From: Chamaecyparis obtusa
Taxonomy: Eukaryota > Streptophyta > Pinopsida > Cupressales > Cupressaceae
Length of the DNA stretch: 64,000 nucleotides
Assembly (NCBI GenBank): GCA_027943335.1
Contig: BSBK01001116.1
Coordinates: 77,001 to 141,000, forward strand
Direction: 5' to 3'
Shown here: positions 21,671-34,321 of the stretch, one piece after another
Layout of the letters: every line of letters starts with the position of its first letter
Numbering within the stretch: the first letter of the stretch is position 1
Made by a program: the position numbers and the translations under genes
The notes under the pieces: model-generated
What the model saw: only the letters and a program-made list of their open reading frames with translations
Database searches by the model: none
Told to the model about the DNA's origin: nothing

Positions 21671-23530
21671 ATGTCTCAAGAAGGGACAAATGTTGGTTCT
21701 CACAGAACTCAATGTCAACATGGAGCAGATCAGGAACCCATGCCTGAAGAAATTGCTCAATATCAAAATGATGATAACTTCCAAAGAATGATGAAGAATT
21801 TCTTGAAAGAAGACAAAGAGGCATACTTCTTACAATTAGCTCATCAAGGAGCTAAACTTCCTCCCAACTTTAATGTCAAAGATATCCTTATGCATGAGGA
21901 AGAAACTCCACTCATAGCTATGATGAAACAGATGCATTCCATGCAATTCAAACTTAACAAACTTTAGAAAGAAAAGGAACCCAAAGAGTTCTCTATGGAG
22001 GCCCTATGGCCTTTTCCATTTGGCAAAGACTTGTACATGCCACCATTCCCAAAAAGAGTGGAGATGCCTAAGTATGATAAGTATGATGGACACTCAGATT
22101 CTCAAGATCATGTCAAAGAATTTTGTACACAATCTATGGAGTTCATGCACGAACCAACCTATCTGATGTGTCTCTTTCCTTGATCTCTAGGGGGAGCAGC
22201 CATCCACTGGTTCTCTCAATTGCCTTCTACTATCAAAACTTTTGAGGATTTGATCAAATTTTTCTATCAGTAATACTCCTATAATATTCAACATCCAATC
22301 ACCATGATCAATATCTACAATCCCAAACAATATCCAGGAAAACCATTCCTAACATTTCTCAAGAGATGGAGGAAAAAATTCTCTCTATATGCTAGGCCTA
22401 TTTCAGAAACTAAAAAATTGGAAATCTTCATCAATAACCTTGTTCCAGAAATCAACTATCCTCTACAAATGCAATATCATACATCTTTTGATAAGATGGT
22501 AGGCAATGCTATCAAAATAAAAAAAGTGCTTGTGAAAAAAGGATAAATCACACTTCAAAAAGACAAGTATGAATCATGATCCAGTTCTAAAGACAAGAAC
22601 AAAAATTGGAACAAGAATAAAGGCATTGTCATAGATGGTGTTGTTGATAATATCCGTGCCCCATCAAAGGCACCAACTTTCAATCTAACTATTGGTACCC
22701 AAGCCATAAAAGCTTCAGAACAAAAGGTACCTCAATCATCTCAAAAGAAGCCAGAGTATAAAAGGTGGTCCGTTGATAATAAATGAACATTCACTCCTCT
22801 TGGAGAATCCTTAGAATCAGCTATGAGAACTCTGCTGGCCAATAACATTATCTCTTTGCCTGAGATCTGACCATCTGATTCTGAGCCTAAACCAAAATGG
22901 TGGAGAGAGAATGAATTCTATGATTTCCATTGGGGTAAAGGTCACAAAACTAATAACTTCTTATGCTTGAAACATACTATTCAAGATCTGATTGATAAAG
23001 GAGATATCACCATTGACAATCATAAGAGCAATAATGATCATATAGCATTCACAAAACCATTTCTGAAATATGGTTAAGAAGTTTCATCTTCTCAACCTAA
23101 TATGGGGGCAAAAGTCAATTATGCTTACCCTATAAATAATGTTGTTATCAATATGGTTGAACCTTGTCTCTCTGAACATTGCAATGTCATCACAATTGTG
23201 TGAAGAGATAGAGATCATTCTTTAGCTAACACAGTTACTAGATCACAAGCTTAGGCACATCTGAATGGACAAATCCCAGATTCATCAAATGTCCCTAAGA
23301 TGCCCTTCAATCTTTCTATTGCTTCCAAATAGAAGGTTGCTTCTAAATCTTCCAATCCTAAAGATACAAGGTCAACATATTATAGCATTGTTCAACAACT
23401 CCAACACACTAATGCAAAAATCTCCATGTTTGAGTTGCTTTGAATATCTCCACCTCATAGAGCTATTCTAGACAAAGCTTTTCTCAGATCCAATATTCCT
23501 GATGACCTTGATTTAGACAGGTTCCAGACT
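21671..23530 (+). pseudogene. Element B Gag region
   Basis: In one frame it shows the capsid-type Gag text also present in A and G: KYDGHSDSQDHVKEF, a decayed LFPRSLGGQAMEWF motif, and FLKRWRKKFS. A CxxHxxxGHxxxxC-type knuckle is degenerate at about 22918-22965. At least ten stops interrupt the frame, for example TAG 21965-21967 and TGA 22181-22183, but the frame itself never shifts. Several stops replace Arg, Gln or Glu codons that are sense in A or G. Confidence 0.88.
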
Positions 23531-25585
23531 ATGGTTGGACATCTTACATCTCTGCAATATATCTTCTTTTCAGAAGAAGATGACAACTCCTTGAGTCACC
23601 CACATAACCAGCCCTTGCATATAGAAGTCCTAATCCAGAACGGTAGAGTCAAATGTGTGTTGATAGATGGGGGCACTGGCCTAAATATTTGTTCTTACAG
23701 CTTGGTCACACAATTGGGATTTTTTGAAATGGCTATTGATCCTAGAAAGAAGATAACTATAAAAGCCTATGATGAACAAGAAAGATCTTCTAAAGGCACC
23801 ATTGTCTTACCTATCAGAGTAGGTCCAGTGATCAGAGATACTATATGTCAAGTGCTTGATCTACCTTTGGCCTACAACATTCTTCTAGGGAGACCATGGA
23901 TACATGAAATGCAAGCTATTCCTTCTACATTCCACCAATGTTTGAAATTTCCTTATGGAGTAGAGGTCACTATTCCAGTAGACATATCTACCACTTGCAA
24001 TACATTGAAAGAAGGTGCAGATAAACTTGTGCCCAATAATAGAGAATCTTCCATTAAGTCAACAAAAGAAGCATCCACTTCTAAAATGGAAGATATTTCC
24101 AAAGACATCCATATCAAAGAAAATAGTATGGGAGAATATACTATAGAGCCAGTCTTATCTTTGATGTCTCTCCCTATTTCACCTAAGTCTTATGGGCAAT
24201 CTTTGAAACAATCCAAACCAGACTCTAAAGAACCTTTTGAGGTATATAAGAAGAATTTTATAGTAGAACAAGTCTCCAAGAAAGAATTTGAAGAGGATGC
24301 AGCTATGCTTGTATGGCTATACAAAGATGAATCTAAATCCCATGATACTCAAACTAGTAACTCAGCAGTACCAAATGATCCTTCTAAGTCATATGACCCA
24401 GGAGATAAATTGATAGCTAAGATGGGATATCCAGGTAAAGGACCTCTAGGAATTAGAGGATAAGGTCTTGAGGCACCTATCCCACATACTAGTAGAGAAA
24501 ATAAAGACAAAGTTGGCTTAGGATTTAAAAAGAAACCCTTTCACCTCAAAGGTAATTGTTCTCATGTCATAGAGAAGATCACACTAGGAGAGGCCCTTCT
24601 TAAGAAAGAAGAACCAGAACCATCAGATAGTGATTTAGATAGCTCAGAACTCATTCCCTATGAAAAATTTCCTAAAGAGATCAAAGACCTTCTTGATGCA
24701 GAAGATGATCCTATCAGAAGAATCAATGTAGTAGAAACACAAGAACCTACTATAGAACAAGAGATAGTTGCCACATAAGAACCAACTAATCTTGAAGCTA
24801 ATCAAATGGACCAAGAAGAAGGTGGTAGTTATTCTAAGACAAATTCCCATGAGTATGAATACAAATCAAAATCTGAGGGTAACCCTTCTTGGGGTATTCA
24901 CCCTGACTTTACTCATGTTCTTAGATTTCCTAGAGGCATAGATGAAGAGCCTAATGACTATGAATGGGGAGCCATTCCAGAAGAAGATGAGCTTATTATA
25001 GAAAAACATGTTGATTTTATTCACTAATATGCACCTAAACCCAACATAAGTCTAGGGTGAAGTAACGAACTTATCAAGTCTGATCCACCAATGGCCGAAT
25101 TGGACTTCCATAATGACATTGAGCCTATTCATGAATTGAATGTCTTAAGTTGTAATATCACCTTTGAACTCAAGTGTCAAGTTAGGACCAATGATGACAG
25201 ATCCATATCCATAAACACTATCTCCCAATCTTTCCCCACTTTGACTATCCAATATCCAGACCTTATTCATCAAACCTCCACAAATTTGAGCCATGGTATT
25301 TATACCTTCCCGAATGAATATGCCCTTGCTTGCTACCTCAATTTAGTTGAGCCTATGAGGACTTCCATCAGTGAACCAAGCGTCAGCATGATGGAGTCAG
25401 ACATCAAATATCTTAGTCAAAAGAATAAAAATAAGAATAAAAAGAAAAGGAGTTCTGAGGGTGAAAACCACTTTGTGGCAGTCTTAGAACCTACAAAAGT
25501 AAAAATAAAAGATGTATCCAAAGGTCAAAACCTCTTTGAGGCACCTAAGGATGAGATATTTGATGTCCTTCCAAGTCATTTATAG
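23531..25585 (+). pseudogene. Element B protease and linker
   Basis: The aspartic protease site LIDGGTGLNIC (about 23660) and the NILLGRPWIHEMQ motif are intact in a 310-codon open stretch (23531-24463). The linker repeats the plan seen in A: an MPISP-like motif, a G-patch-like MGYPGKGPLG stretch near 24420-24520, an acidic region, and a KYLSQKNKNKNKKK basic patch before RT. Stops at about 24461, 24776, 25025 and 25583 break it. Confidence 0.88.
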
Positions 25586-25627
25586 GATAGATCTCCAGTT
25601 CTAATTGATCCCACTCAATCCATCAAC

Positions 25628-27526
25628 TTGGGAACAATAGAAGAACCACAGTTGATTCATGTAGCACAATCTTTATCAGAAGAAGAGAGGCAAAAGTTTA
25701 CAACATTCCTAACAGAGAAGAAGATCAACTTTGCATGGAAATATTTAGATATGCTAGGGTTGGATCCTAATATTATAATGCATCATTTATCTATAGCTCC
25801 AAATGTCAAACCTGTCAAACAAAAATTGAGAAAGATGCATCCTCATGTTGCACTCTTGGTAAAAGCTGAATTGGACAAGCTCCTGAAAGCCGGATTCATC
25901 CGAGTTATTGACTATGCAGAGTGGATCTCTAATATTGTACTTGTTTCAAAACCAGATAAATCAATCAGAGTGTGCATAGACTTTAGAGATGTAAATAAAG
26001 CATGCCCTAAGGATGACTTTCCACTACCTAACATTGATATGATAGTGGACATGACTACGGGTTTCAAGATGTACTCTTTAATGCATGGTTTTTCTGGATA
26101 TAACCAAATAAAAATTTCTCTAAAGGATCAAGAGAAAACTACTTTCACATGTGCATGGGGCACCTTCTGTTGGAATGTCATGCCATTTGGGCTTAAAAAT
26201 GCTGGTCCTACATATCAAAGAGCCATGAAATCTATTTTTCACAACATGATGCATAGGACTATGGAGGATTATGTTGATGATACTTTAGCAAAATCTATGA
26301 TTAGAGCTGAACATCTAAATGAATTGAGCAAGATACTAGACATAATGGAAAAATTTAGTCTCAGACTAAATCCTAAGAAGTGTGCTTTTGGTGTCACTTC
26401 TGGAAAGCTCTTAGGGTACATAGTCTCAAAGAAGGGTATTGAAGTTGATCTAGCTAAAGTAAAGGCTATAATGGAGATGCAACCCCCAAAGAATATCAGT
26501 CAAATGAGGACATTGCAAGGATGAGTTCAATCTATCAGAAGATTCATATCACAACTTGCGGACATATCACAACCTTTTACAAAGACATTACAGAAAGGTG
26601 TGACCTTTGCATGGAATGGAGAATGTGAAAAGAAATTTAACCATATCAAGAACTATCTATCAAATCCTCCTATCTTGATGCCTAATATTCATAGGAAGCC
26701 ATTGATCTTATATGTCTCTGCAACAGATACATCACTGGGGGCATTGCTAGCATAGCATGATGAGAATAAAAAGGAAAGATCTATATACTATATCAGCAGA
26801 ACCTTAGTTGCATATGAGAAGAACTATTCAATGATTGAGAAAGCTTGTCTAGCTATGATCTTTGCATCATAGAAACTGAGACACTACATGTTAGCTCATA
26901 CCACACAATTGGTAGCTAAGATTGATCCACTCAAGTACCGACTAAGCAAAGCTCCCATCACAGGTAGATTAGCTAAATGGGTTATGCTCTTAAGTGAATT
27001 TGACATTGAATATATGGAAAGAAAGGCTATCAAAGGATAGGTTATTGCTAATCAATTAGCAAAGGTACCTATGATTGATGATACACCAATGCAAATGGAA
27101 TTTCTAGATTCCTCTATCATGACTCTTTCTTCTAGAAAATGGTAGTTATTCTTTGATGGCTCCTATACGTAGAATGGGTCAGGCACGAACATATTTTTCA
27201 TAACTCCTCGAGGATACTCGATCCCAAAAGCATTCAGATTAAAGTTCCCTTGCCCAAACAATATTGCAGAATATGAAGCCCTTTTGAATGGTATGAAACT
27301 AGCAATTGAATGGAGAGTGATAGAGCTACACATTCATGGAGACTCTCAACTTGTTATCCATCCAGTCAATGATGTGTACCAAACTAAAGATGAAAAGCTC
27401 ACTCCTTACAAGAGAATGGTAGATGATCTAAAGAAGTATTTCCTATCTATCACATTTGAGCAAATTCCTAGAATAGAGAATAAGGTTGCCGATGCAATGG
27501 CAATGCTATCTACTTTATTACAATAG
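25628..27526 (+). pseudogene. Element B reverse transcriptase, RNase H and archaeal-type RNase H
   Basis: A 298-codon open part holds most of RT, with FRDVNKACPKDDFPLP and the catalytic YVDD at 26270-26281. The RNase H (about 26690-27080) contains stops in place of Gln and other codons. The second, archaeal-type RNase H (about 27130-27520) keeps AEYEALLNG and GDSQLVIHPVN. Everything is in the same frame as Gag. At 26522-26524 a TGA replaces an Arg codon that is sense in A. Confidence 0.9.
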
Positions 27527-28891
27527 CCTGAACATGAGCTACACTATGAGTTCCTAGTGGAAGCACTATCTTATCCTACATATGACTCCCCTAAAACTCA
27601 CATGATCTACACTATTGTAGGCCATGATTCATCTAGATACAAAAACCTATTTTGCTATCTCAAAGACCAAATCATTCCCAATACCTTCAACCACCATGAA
27701 AAGTGATACCTTATCCATAATGCCTCCCGATATGTCATCATTGGTCATGATTTGTACAAATGAGCTCTAGATGGTATGCTACTTAGATGTTTAGAATGGG
27801 AAGATTCTCAACATGCATTAGAGGAAGTCCATGATGGTATTTTTGGGTCACACTTGAATGGTTTAACACTAGCTTGAAAACTTATTAGGGTTGGGTACTA
27901 TTGGCCTAAAATGGATAAAGAGTCTATCAAGTTTGCTAAGAACTGTCAAAAATGCCAAGTGCATGGCAACTTAATTCATGCTCCAGGGAGAGATTTAATT
28001 CCCTTTACTACACACTGGCCTTTTCACCAATGGGCATTTGATCTTATAGGAGCTATACATCCTCATTCTTCTAATGGACATACCCATATAATCATAGCTA
28101 TAGATTATTTTACAAAATGGGTAGAAGTAGTCCCTTTGACACAAGCAACTGGAAAGAAAATATATATGTTCATATTGAACTATATCATATGCAGATATGG
28201 GATACCTCATTCCATAATCATAGATAATGTTGGTAAATTCAAGAACAAAGACCTAGATGATCTATGTGCCAAATTCAAGATCACACAGCATTGGTCTTCT
28301 ATCTACTATCCCCAACAGAATGGACAAGAAGAGGCTTCTAACAAGAATCTATTGAAAATCTTGCACCGTACAATCAATAAAATAGGAAGAGACTGGCATC
28401 TCATGATCAATCCAGCTCTTTGGGCCTATAGAACAAGTATTAGAACACCTACTGGGGCTACACCTTTCACTTTAGTGTATGGGTCTGAAGTGGTACTACC
28501 TATTGAGGTTGAAATCACATCACTAAGAATCAGAATACATGGTCTAGTAACTGATGATGACTACAGATTGTCTAGGTTGCAAGAACTTGAACTACTAGAT
28601 GAGTGCAGACAAGCAGCGTATGATCATCTCAGAGTATATCAGAAGAGAATATCTAGAGGTTACAATAAGAAAGTCAGACACAGAGAATTCCAGGTTGGTG
28701 ATCTAGTCTTGAGAGAGAATCCAAAAAACCAATCACATCGAGAATGCAAGGGGAATTTTGAACTCAACTGGCTGGGTCCCTTTGTTATCACTGCTACTTT
28801 TAGCTCTGGTGCCTATCAACTCTCAATGACTGAAGGAGAACAGCTCTGAGAACCAATCAACATTCTCCATCTAAAGAAATTCTATGCGTAA
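27527..28891 (+). pseudogene. Element B integrase
   Basis: The HHCC finger is partly broken (about 27840-27970, a Phe and a Leu replace conserved residues near the first His). From 27911 on, 312 codons are open and include CQKCQVHG, FDLIGAIHP, the IIDNVGKF form of the DNGG motif, and NGQEEASNK. TGA at 28847-28849 is followed in frame by the normal C-terminus ILHLKKFYA and TAA at 28889-28891. There is no chromodomain. Confidence 0.9.
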
Positions 28892-31230
28892 GGCATTCAG
28901 CGTATGGTAAAATGTCCTGAAAAAATCTTTAAAATTGGAAAAAGTCCTGAGAAAATGAACATCTTGGTTAAAATCTAGCAATAGGTGCCTGGATGATTCA
29001 CAAAAAAAAAAGTAAAAAATATCAAAAATATTAAAAAAATGAGAAAAAGAAAAAGTGCCTTGGTGAAAACTTGGAAACAGGCGCCTTGGTAGCAAAAATA
29101 GAATCTCTACCAAGATGGTGAAAACCTGGCAAACGGGCACCACTTGTTTCAAAATGCTCCATCTATCAGTGCAATCTTGGTCTTTCCTAGCTTTCAGTCT
29201 ACTTTAGTCTATATATATCCTTGTTTCAATAAAGTCAGTTTGTACACCAATCATCTCAAGCGTCTGTATCCTATCAATGTTCAAACTTGGGGGCAATCAA
29301 AGTCATATCCTATGGCCTCCAATGTATCTTAGACATATCATATCCAGTCAGAGTCCTTTGAAGCTTCATCTGAGTCAGTTAGTCAATCTTATCCTCAGAA
29401 AGGATTTTGCATCTACAACAATGCAATCAAACATCAAACACAAAATGAAAACAATCTATGCTTTACATGCTTTTATCTCCTTGTATGCTTAATGATTCAC
29501 ATTGAGATTTTTGCATATTTTGTTCCCACGAGCTCCTCAATGATGTCCTTTACAAGGATTTAGAGAGTGATGACTGGGGGCATAATCTTTTCTTTATTTT
29601 CTGCTTGTATGTGAAAATCTAATAACTTTGGAAATTCTAGATTGAAATGGTGTCCGACTCTAAGAGCCTCTATCTTGAATTGGATGGCCATGCGTACCTC
29701 AACCATTGATGCCCAAAAAATTCATGGAAGTTTGATCTAACTACTATCTTTTTGAGTGAGTTCTTTCTCCTACTGTGAAATGCGATCGTACCTAAGGATG
29801 TGAACAATAAAGGGTCACTACAGGTAATTCACATTGGATTTCAAATGATCTCTTGAACTATTTGATGTGTTTTTTTATGCAAGGCGTATTCAGGTCATCA
29901 TGACATTTATGTTTTGATGCTTATACAAATTGCTATATCAAAATGGACATGATATTCAGGTCATCTTGGCACGTGTGCCTTGATGCTTATATCTAATCTG
30001 ACATTCTGAAAACAAAATCAATATTCATATATCCATGGTTTCCTAATCAGTTGGTGTTGTATTGATTCATGTGCATACAAATTGATATTCATATGTCTAT
30101 GGTTTCATAACTAGTGGGCATTGTATTGATTTATCCGATTACCTAAAAATTCAATGATGAGAATGACCGACACATGATCAATAACTAGGTCCTAGGTCTT
30201 AGGTTGCATTTCATATTGCATGTCTCTTTGCATTTCACACTTTTCATGATCTCACAATGAATCAACAAAATTCAAATGCTTAAATGATTCTTCACTCATC
30301 TCTTCAAATCTAACAAGAGCTGAATCTTACACGAAGGTCCATCCAACAAAATAGCAAGTAGAATCCTTTTTTGGGATCAAAATCAAAATCTGAGATCATT
30401 CATATTATTAACTACTTGCATAATCGACCTTCAATCATCACAGGAATCTAGAATTCAACTTAACTAATTATCTTACATCAAACTATTGAAATTCCAACTT
30501 GCTCAACTATGGTCAACTCATAGTTTCACCTAGTCAAACTTGGTCTTCTGGACCTCCAAACGATGTAGTATGGGTTCTCGAATGTGAATAACCATTTCTC
30601 AAATCAATTAACATGCTTCTAAACTATAACACTGACTTTTCTTGTCAGATTTCAATTTTAATCCTGAAGGGGGCATGGTATTGCACATCATTCAAAGTCT
30701 ATAATCTAAATCTGAAATCATATTTTTATTGATATCATATCTTTCCTCAGTAATCAAAGACAACAATCACGTCTAGTTGCTGATTCATCAAAAGACCTCA
30801 TTGCTTGGGGAAAATCAATCATCACTCGGGGCATATCAGATTCTTCGAGATCCATGTCAATCTGGTATTCTCTTAATCTTGTAAATTGTATCAGTTTTTG
30901 CAACTATCAGTTCAATTGTGTTATTTCCTTGGTTCTTTGGAAACTGAAGGGTTTGGATGTGATACCAATGTAATTCAATATAAGGACAATCAGGTCTAGA
31001 ATTGGTCACTCACTTCTTCGCAATCATAAGGTTTAGAATCAGGTGTTTACACTTTTTCGCAATCATCGGTTCATTGTTGTTATAGTTAACATTATCTTTG
31101 GTCATTCAGGACCTATTATCTTCATATCAAACTTCAATCAATTTCTATATCATATCAATTTCAATTTCAAACATCAGTTTCAACATCATACACAGACTAT
31201 CTTTGAACCACTGTGCTTCGCACAACAATT
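28892..31230 (+). other. 3' noncoding region of element B
   Basis: It opens with A-rich CCTGAAAAAA-type text and three GGTGAAAACC-type hairpin units (about 28963, 29060 and 29115), as in element A. The remaining 2 kb is AT-rich without recognisable genes. The small frames in it (such as 31043-31330) show no known domain and run into the LTR. Confidence 0.7.
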
Positions 31231-31245
31231 CAAAGAGGGGCAAAA
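31231..31245 (+). promoter_or_regulatory. Polypurine tract of element B
   Basis: CAAAGAGGGGCAAAA ends directly before the TG of the 3' LTR and matches the tract of element A. Confidence 0.9.
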
Positions 31246-32432
31246 TGTAATACCCCAAAAATGGGCTATAGGTTCATTAACCTCATACATCGACAATTCG
31301 AAAGAAATCGACATCAAAGTCCTAACCTAAGGCACATCTGAACATCATTGAATCCTAATTGATTATCATAAATTTTGCATCATGGAATATTGCTAGCAAT
31401 ATTCCTATTTATCATAATTATCTTTAATTTAATGATTATTTGGTGATAAATCCAATTTATCCTAAAGTTTGATTAATCAAATATTCTAAATATTTAATTA
31501 ATTAGATTTAATTCTACCACTTAATTATGAGTTGAATTTAATTACATTTATTCTTAAATTATTATTATTTAAATTTGACAATAAATCAAAATTCTTATCA
31601 TTAATTGATTAAATTCTTATTTAATTGATTAAAGCAAGTTGTCATATTTAATGATATTAATTTTGAATAAAAGTTTGATTAAATGATTGATTAACCCATA
31701 AATCAATTGTTTTATTTCAAAAATCAATTAAGTTGGAAATATATCACTTTATTATTAAATTAATTCATAAATAAAACATGCACAATCAGAAAAGTAGACA
31801 ACTATCAATTATCAATTAAATCTAAACTCTATTTTGAGTTAAACTCTACTTTTGCATGTTTTTGTGAGTTAAATATCCTCTTATTTAAAAATAACTCAAA
31901 AATCAACCTGAGTTATTTAAGTGATTTATGGCTTTTTTTCATGAACCTCCAAAGCCCTAGATTTCTATAAATTAAGGCTTCGGCTCTTCATTATCAATCC
32001 ATCTATCCACGAATTGCACACTCGCACTACTGAATTGGAGACTAAAGAATCAATCTTGAGAATTCGAGTTTTTGTGAGATTTTCATTATTTTTGCATAGT
32101 ATCCATATCATTTAGAATATTATTGTTAGATCATTTTCACATATCAATAGATTCATATCAAGTTTTCATCATAATTGCATAGAAAAACCAAAAAAAATAG
32201 ATTAATTGCATTCATTCCATATCTATATTTTGCATTTAAATCCTTCATTTAGGTGTCGTCAAGGTCACTGATCTCGGTATAATTTGAGAATACATACTCA
32301 CATCTACTAGAAGGTAGTAAATCACCTAGTTAGTTTTGTTTTTCATTTATCACATGATTTTGATTTTAGCTAACCTCTAATGTTTTACTGAAGTGTTGTG
32401 TCTACAGATCAAGTACAAAATTCACACACACA
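31246..32432 (+). repeat. 3' LTR of element B
   Basis: It starts TGTAATACCCC and ends TTCACACACACA, and pairs with 17971-19158. The TATA box is kept at 31966-31974. ATGCT follows at 32433-32437, and then the rest of element C's 5' LTR. Confidence 0.95.
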
Positions 32433-32437
32433 ATGCT

Positions 32438-32543
32438 ATGCAAAAGTTTTATACAATATTAAATGTGAAGTAGGTGATATCTGATTCACCCCCCCCCCCC
32501 CCCCCCTCTCTCAGTATCACATTTCCCAACTATATTTCCAACA
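32438..32543 (+). repeat. 5' LTR of element C, last part
   Basis: It continues element C's LTR after element B. It has CTGATTCACC, a run of C residues, CTCTCTCAG and the end TTTCCAACA. It matches the end of the 3' LTR at 46604-46709. The C run differs little between the copies and is prone to slippage. Confidence 0.9.
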
Positions 32544-32545
32544 AT

Positions 32546-32557
32546 TGGTATCAAAGC
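32546..32557 (+). promoter_or_regulatory. Primer-binding site of element C
   Basis: TGGTATCAAAGC starts two bases after the LTR. It differs by one base from TGGTATCAGAGC, the usual initiator-methionine tRNA site of plant Ty1/copia elements. This places C among copia-type elements although it has no pol gene. Confidence 0.85.
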
Positions 32558-32607
32558 AACAAGGTTTCTCATAGAAAGTCTAACCACTTGAAGAAAAATA
32601 TCTTGAG

Positions 32608-33876
32608 ATGGAAGTCTATAAGTTAGGAAAGGTCATAGAGAATCAAAAGATTGATGTACAGCTAGATTTACAATAACTAGAAGTAGCTAGAGGTGAACTG
32701 AAGAAATTCTTGAGCAGAAGGAGAGAAATTTCTATTTAGCAAAATGATTCACTCTATCAAGAAGAAGATACCATTGGACTATTTGGTAATGCAAACTCTG
32801 TAGAAAGTGACAAAGCCATAAAAGAGTTACTGGAGAAAAATACTATACTGAATGATGACATAAGAAGTCTTAAGAGAGAACAAGAAATTCAATCGGTCAG
32901 AATCTATGAAGTAGTTGAACAGAAAAGAAAGCTAAAGATGACAAGACTATGGCTAAAGAAGATAAAAGACAAATATAAATGAGACTAGATGAAAGGATAA
33001 GCGACATGCAAAGGATGACCAAAAATCAACTAGACATGGTAAATCAACTGTTGGTGGTTAATCAAGAGTTGGGAAAGAAAGATATGGAAATCAACCAACT
33101 GATGTCTGAAAATGACCAATTAAGGAATGAACTAAGATCTGAGAAGGAAATCAATGAAAGGATGAACAAACCAAACGAAGCTGCAAAATATTTTTAAGAG
33201 TTGTTAAGGTCACCAATAAGATCTAGTGATATATCTGGACTTGGAATAAATAAACATTCATCATCTACTAAAGAAGGAGAATCATCAAAGAATGGAGAAC
33301 AGAAGAATGCAAAATCAAAGAGCAACAAGCCCACATGATATCACTATCAAAAGCTGGGGCATATAGCCAACATATGTAGGAGAAAACATGGAAAGCCTGA
33401 TCCTAAACCTAAGTTCAATGGGAATTTATTTAACTGTAAGAAACATGGACATCAAGCACATGAATGTAGGTCTAAGGTGAGCAATCCACCTACCTTACCT
33501 AAGTTTCAAGTTCAATGTTTTAACTATCAGAAATATGGGCATTGAGAATTTGAATGCAGATCTAAACCTAGATGGTCATCAAATGAATAGACTAAGTCAC
33601 CTGTGAAGAATAAGTCATACAATTGGGATTATAACACTTGGTATAATTGACATTACTATGGAAAATATGGACACATTGGAGAAAATTGTATGAAGACTCA
33701 TTTCAGAGGAAAATCCAAAAGCTGGATGAATGCAAGCATGGTATGTTACAAGTGTAATAAGACAGGTCACATAAAGAAAGATTGTAGATCACCTATGTCG
33801 AGCAATGATCAGAATCAAAAGGAAGATATCCATGAGAAATTGAGTAATCAGATGAGTAAGACATGGAAGAAGAAAT
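32608..33876 (+). pseudogene. Element C Gag-like protein with five CCHC knuckles
   Basis: The frame starts at an ATG about 50 bases after the primer site. Stops (for example near 32668 and 32737) and a frameshift near 32950 break it. The N-terminal half is hydrophilic and heptad-like, a probable coiled coil (clear at 32979-33197). The C-terminal half (33330-33810) has five tandem zinc-knuckle-like motifs. The best is CYKCNKTGHIKKDC near 33750, and several of the others have lost a Cys. Zinc knuckles bind nucleic acid in Gag. Element D has a similar plan with four knuckles. I see no UBN2-type capsid domain, but its absence is uncertain because of decay. Confidence 0.75.
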
Positions 33877-34321
33877 AAGAAGAAAGCACAAGTGAAGATA
33901 ACACATCTGAGATCACCCAATCCAATGGATCAGGTGATCACACTTCTTCTAACTAAGCATAGAAGGTATGTTTGGAACTGAATCTTACAATGCTTTATCT
34001 TACATCAGTTCTTAACATAAACTTGAGTGAAATTCCATATCTACATAAATAAAGATACATTAGGACATATATGAGCAAAGTAGAGAATTTCATTTTTCAT
34101 GCCAAGCGTCAGTGTCTTGACTGAGTTATTAATGTATGTCGAGAAGCTATTGTGGCTGAGATGCTATATACACTGAGTTGTGTCTTAACGGTTATATTGA
34201 CCAACCTTGTGTTAGCCGAGGTTAACATGAGTTTTTCGAGACAAATGTATTCCACTTAGAATTTTGTGCAAAGCATTTATGAGGCCCTAATTCAACTTTT
34301 TGGAATCTATAAAGCGGAAAG
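33877..34321 (+). other. Element C spacer between Gag and ORF2 (left of D)
   Basis: About 445 bases with no readable frame or domain follow the Gag stop. The last five bases, GAAAG at 34317-34321, are the probable target duplication of element D (GAAAT at 41574-41578, one mismatch). Confidence 0.6.

Larger units (their letters stand above)
17971..32432 (+). mobile_element. Element B: complete Tat-type Ty3/gypsy LTR retrotransposon
   Basis: It has two LTRs of 1188 and 1187 bp, a primer-binding site, a 2.5-kb leader, a Gag-Pol region in one reading frame, a 2.3-kb 3' noncoding region, a polypurine tract and 5-bp target duplications (ATGCT). Domain order and the second RNase H make it Tat-type and a relative of A and G. 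Gag-Pol carries more than twenty in-frame stops, so it cannot encode its own proteins. The two LTRs differ at scattered sites, so the insertion is not recent. Confidence 0.95.

Noticed and set aside
29144..31330. Small frames in element B's 3' region as genes
   Set aside because: They show no recognisable domain, and one runs into the LTR, so they look like chance open frames.
1..32432. Endogenous pararetrovirus (caulimovirid) interpretation of A and B
   Set aside because: Both have integrase, LTRs, polypurine tracts and, for B, target duplications. No movement protein is present.
32487..32507. C homopolymer as a special structural signal
   Set aside because: It occurs in both C LTRs and corresponds to a shorter C run in related LTRs, so slippage during replication or sequencing is the simplest explanation.
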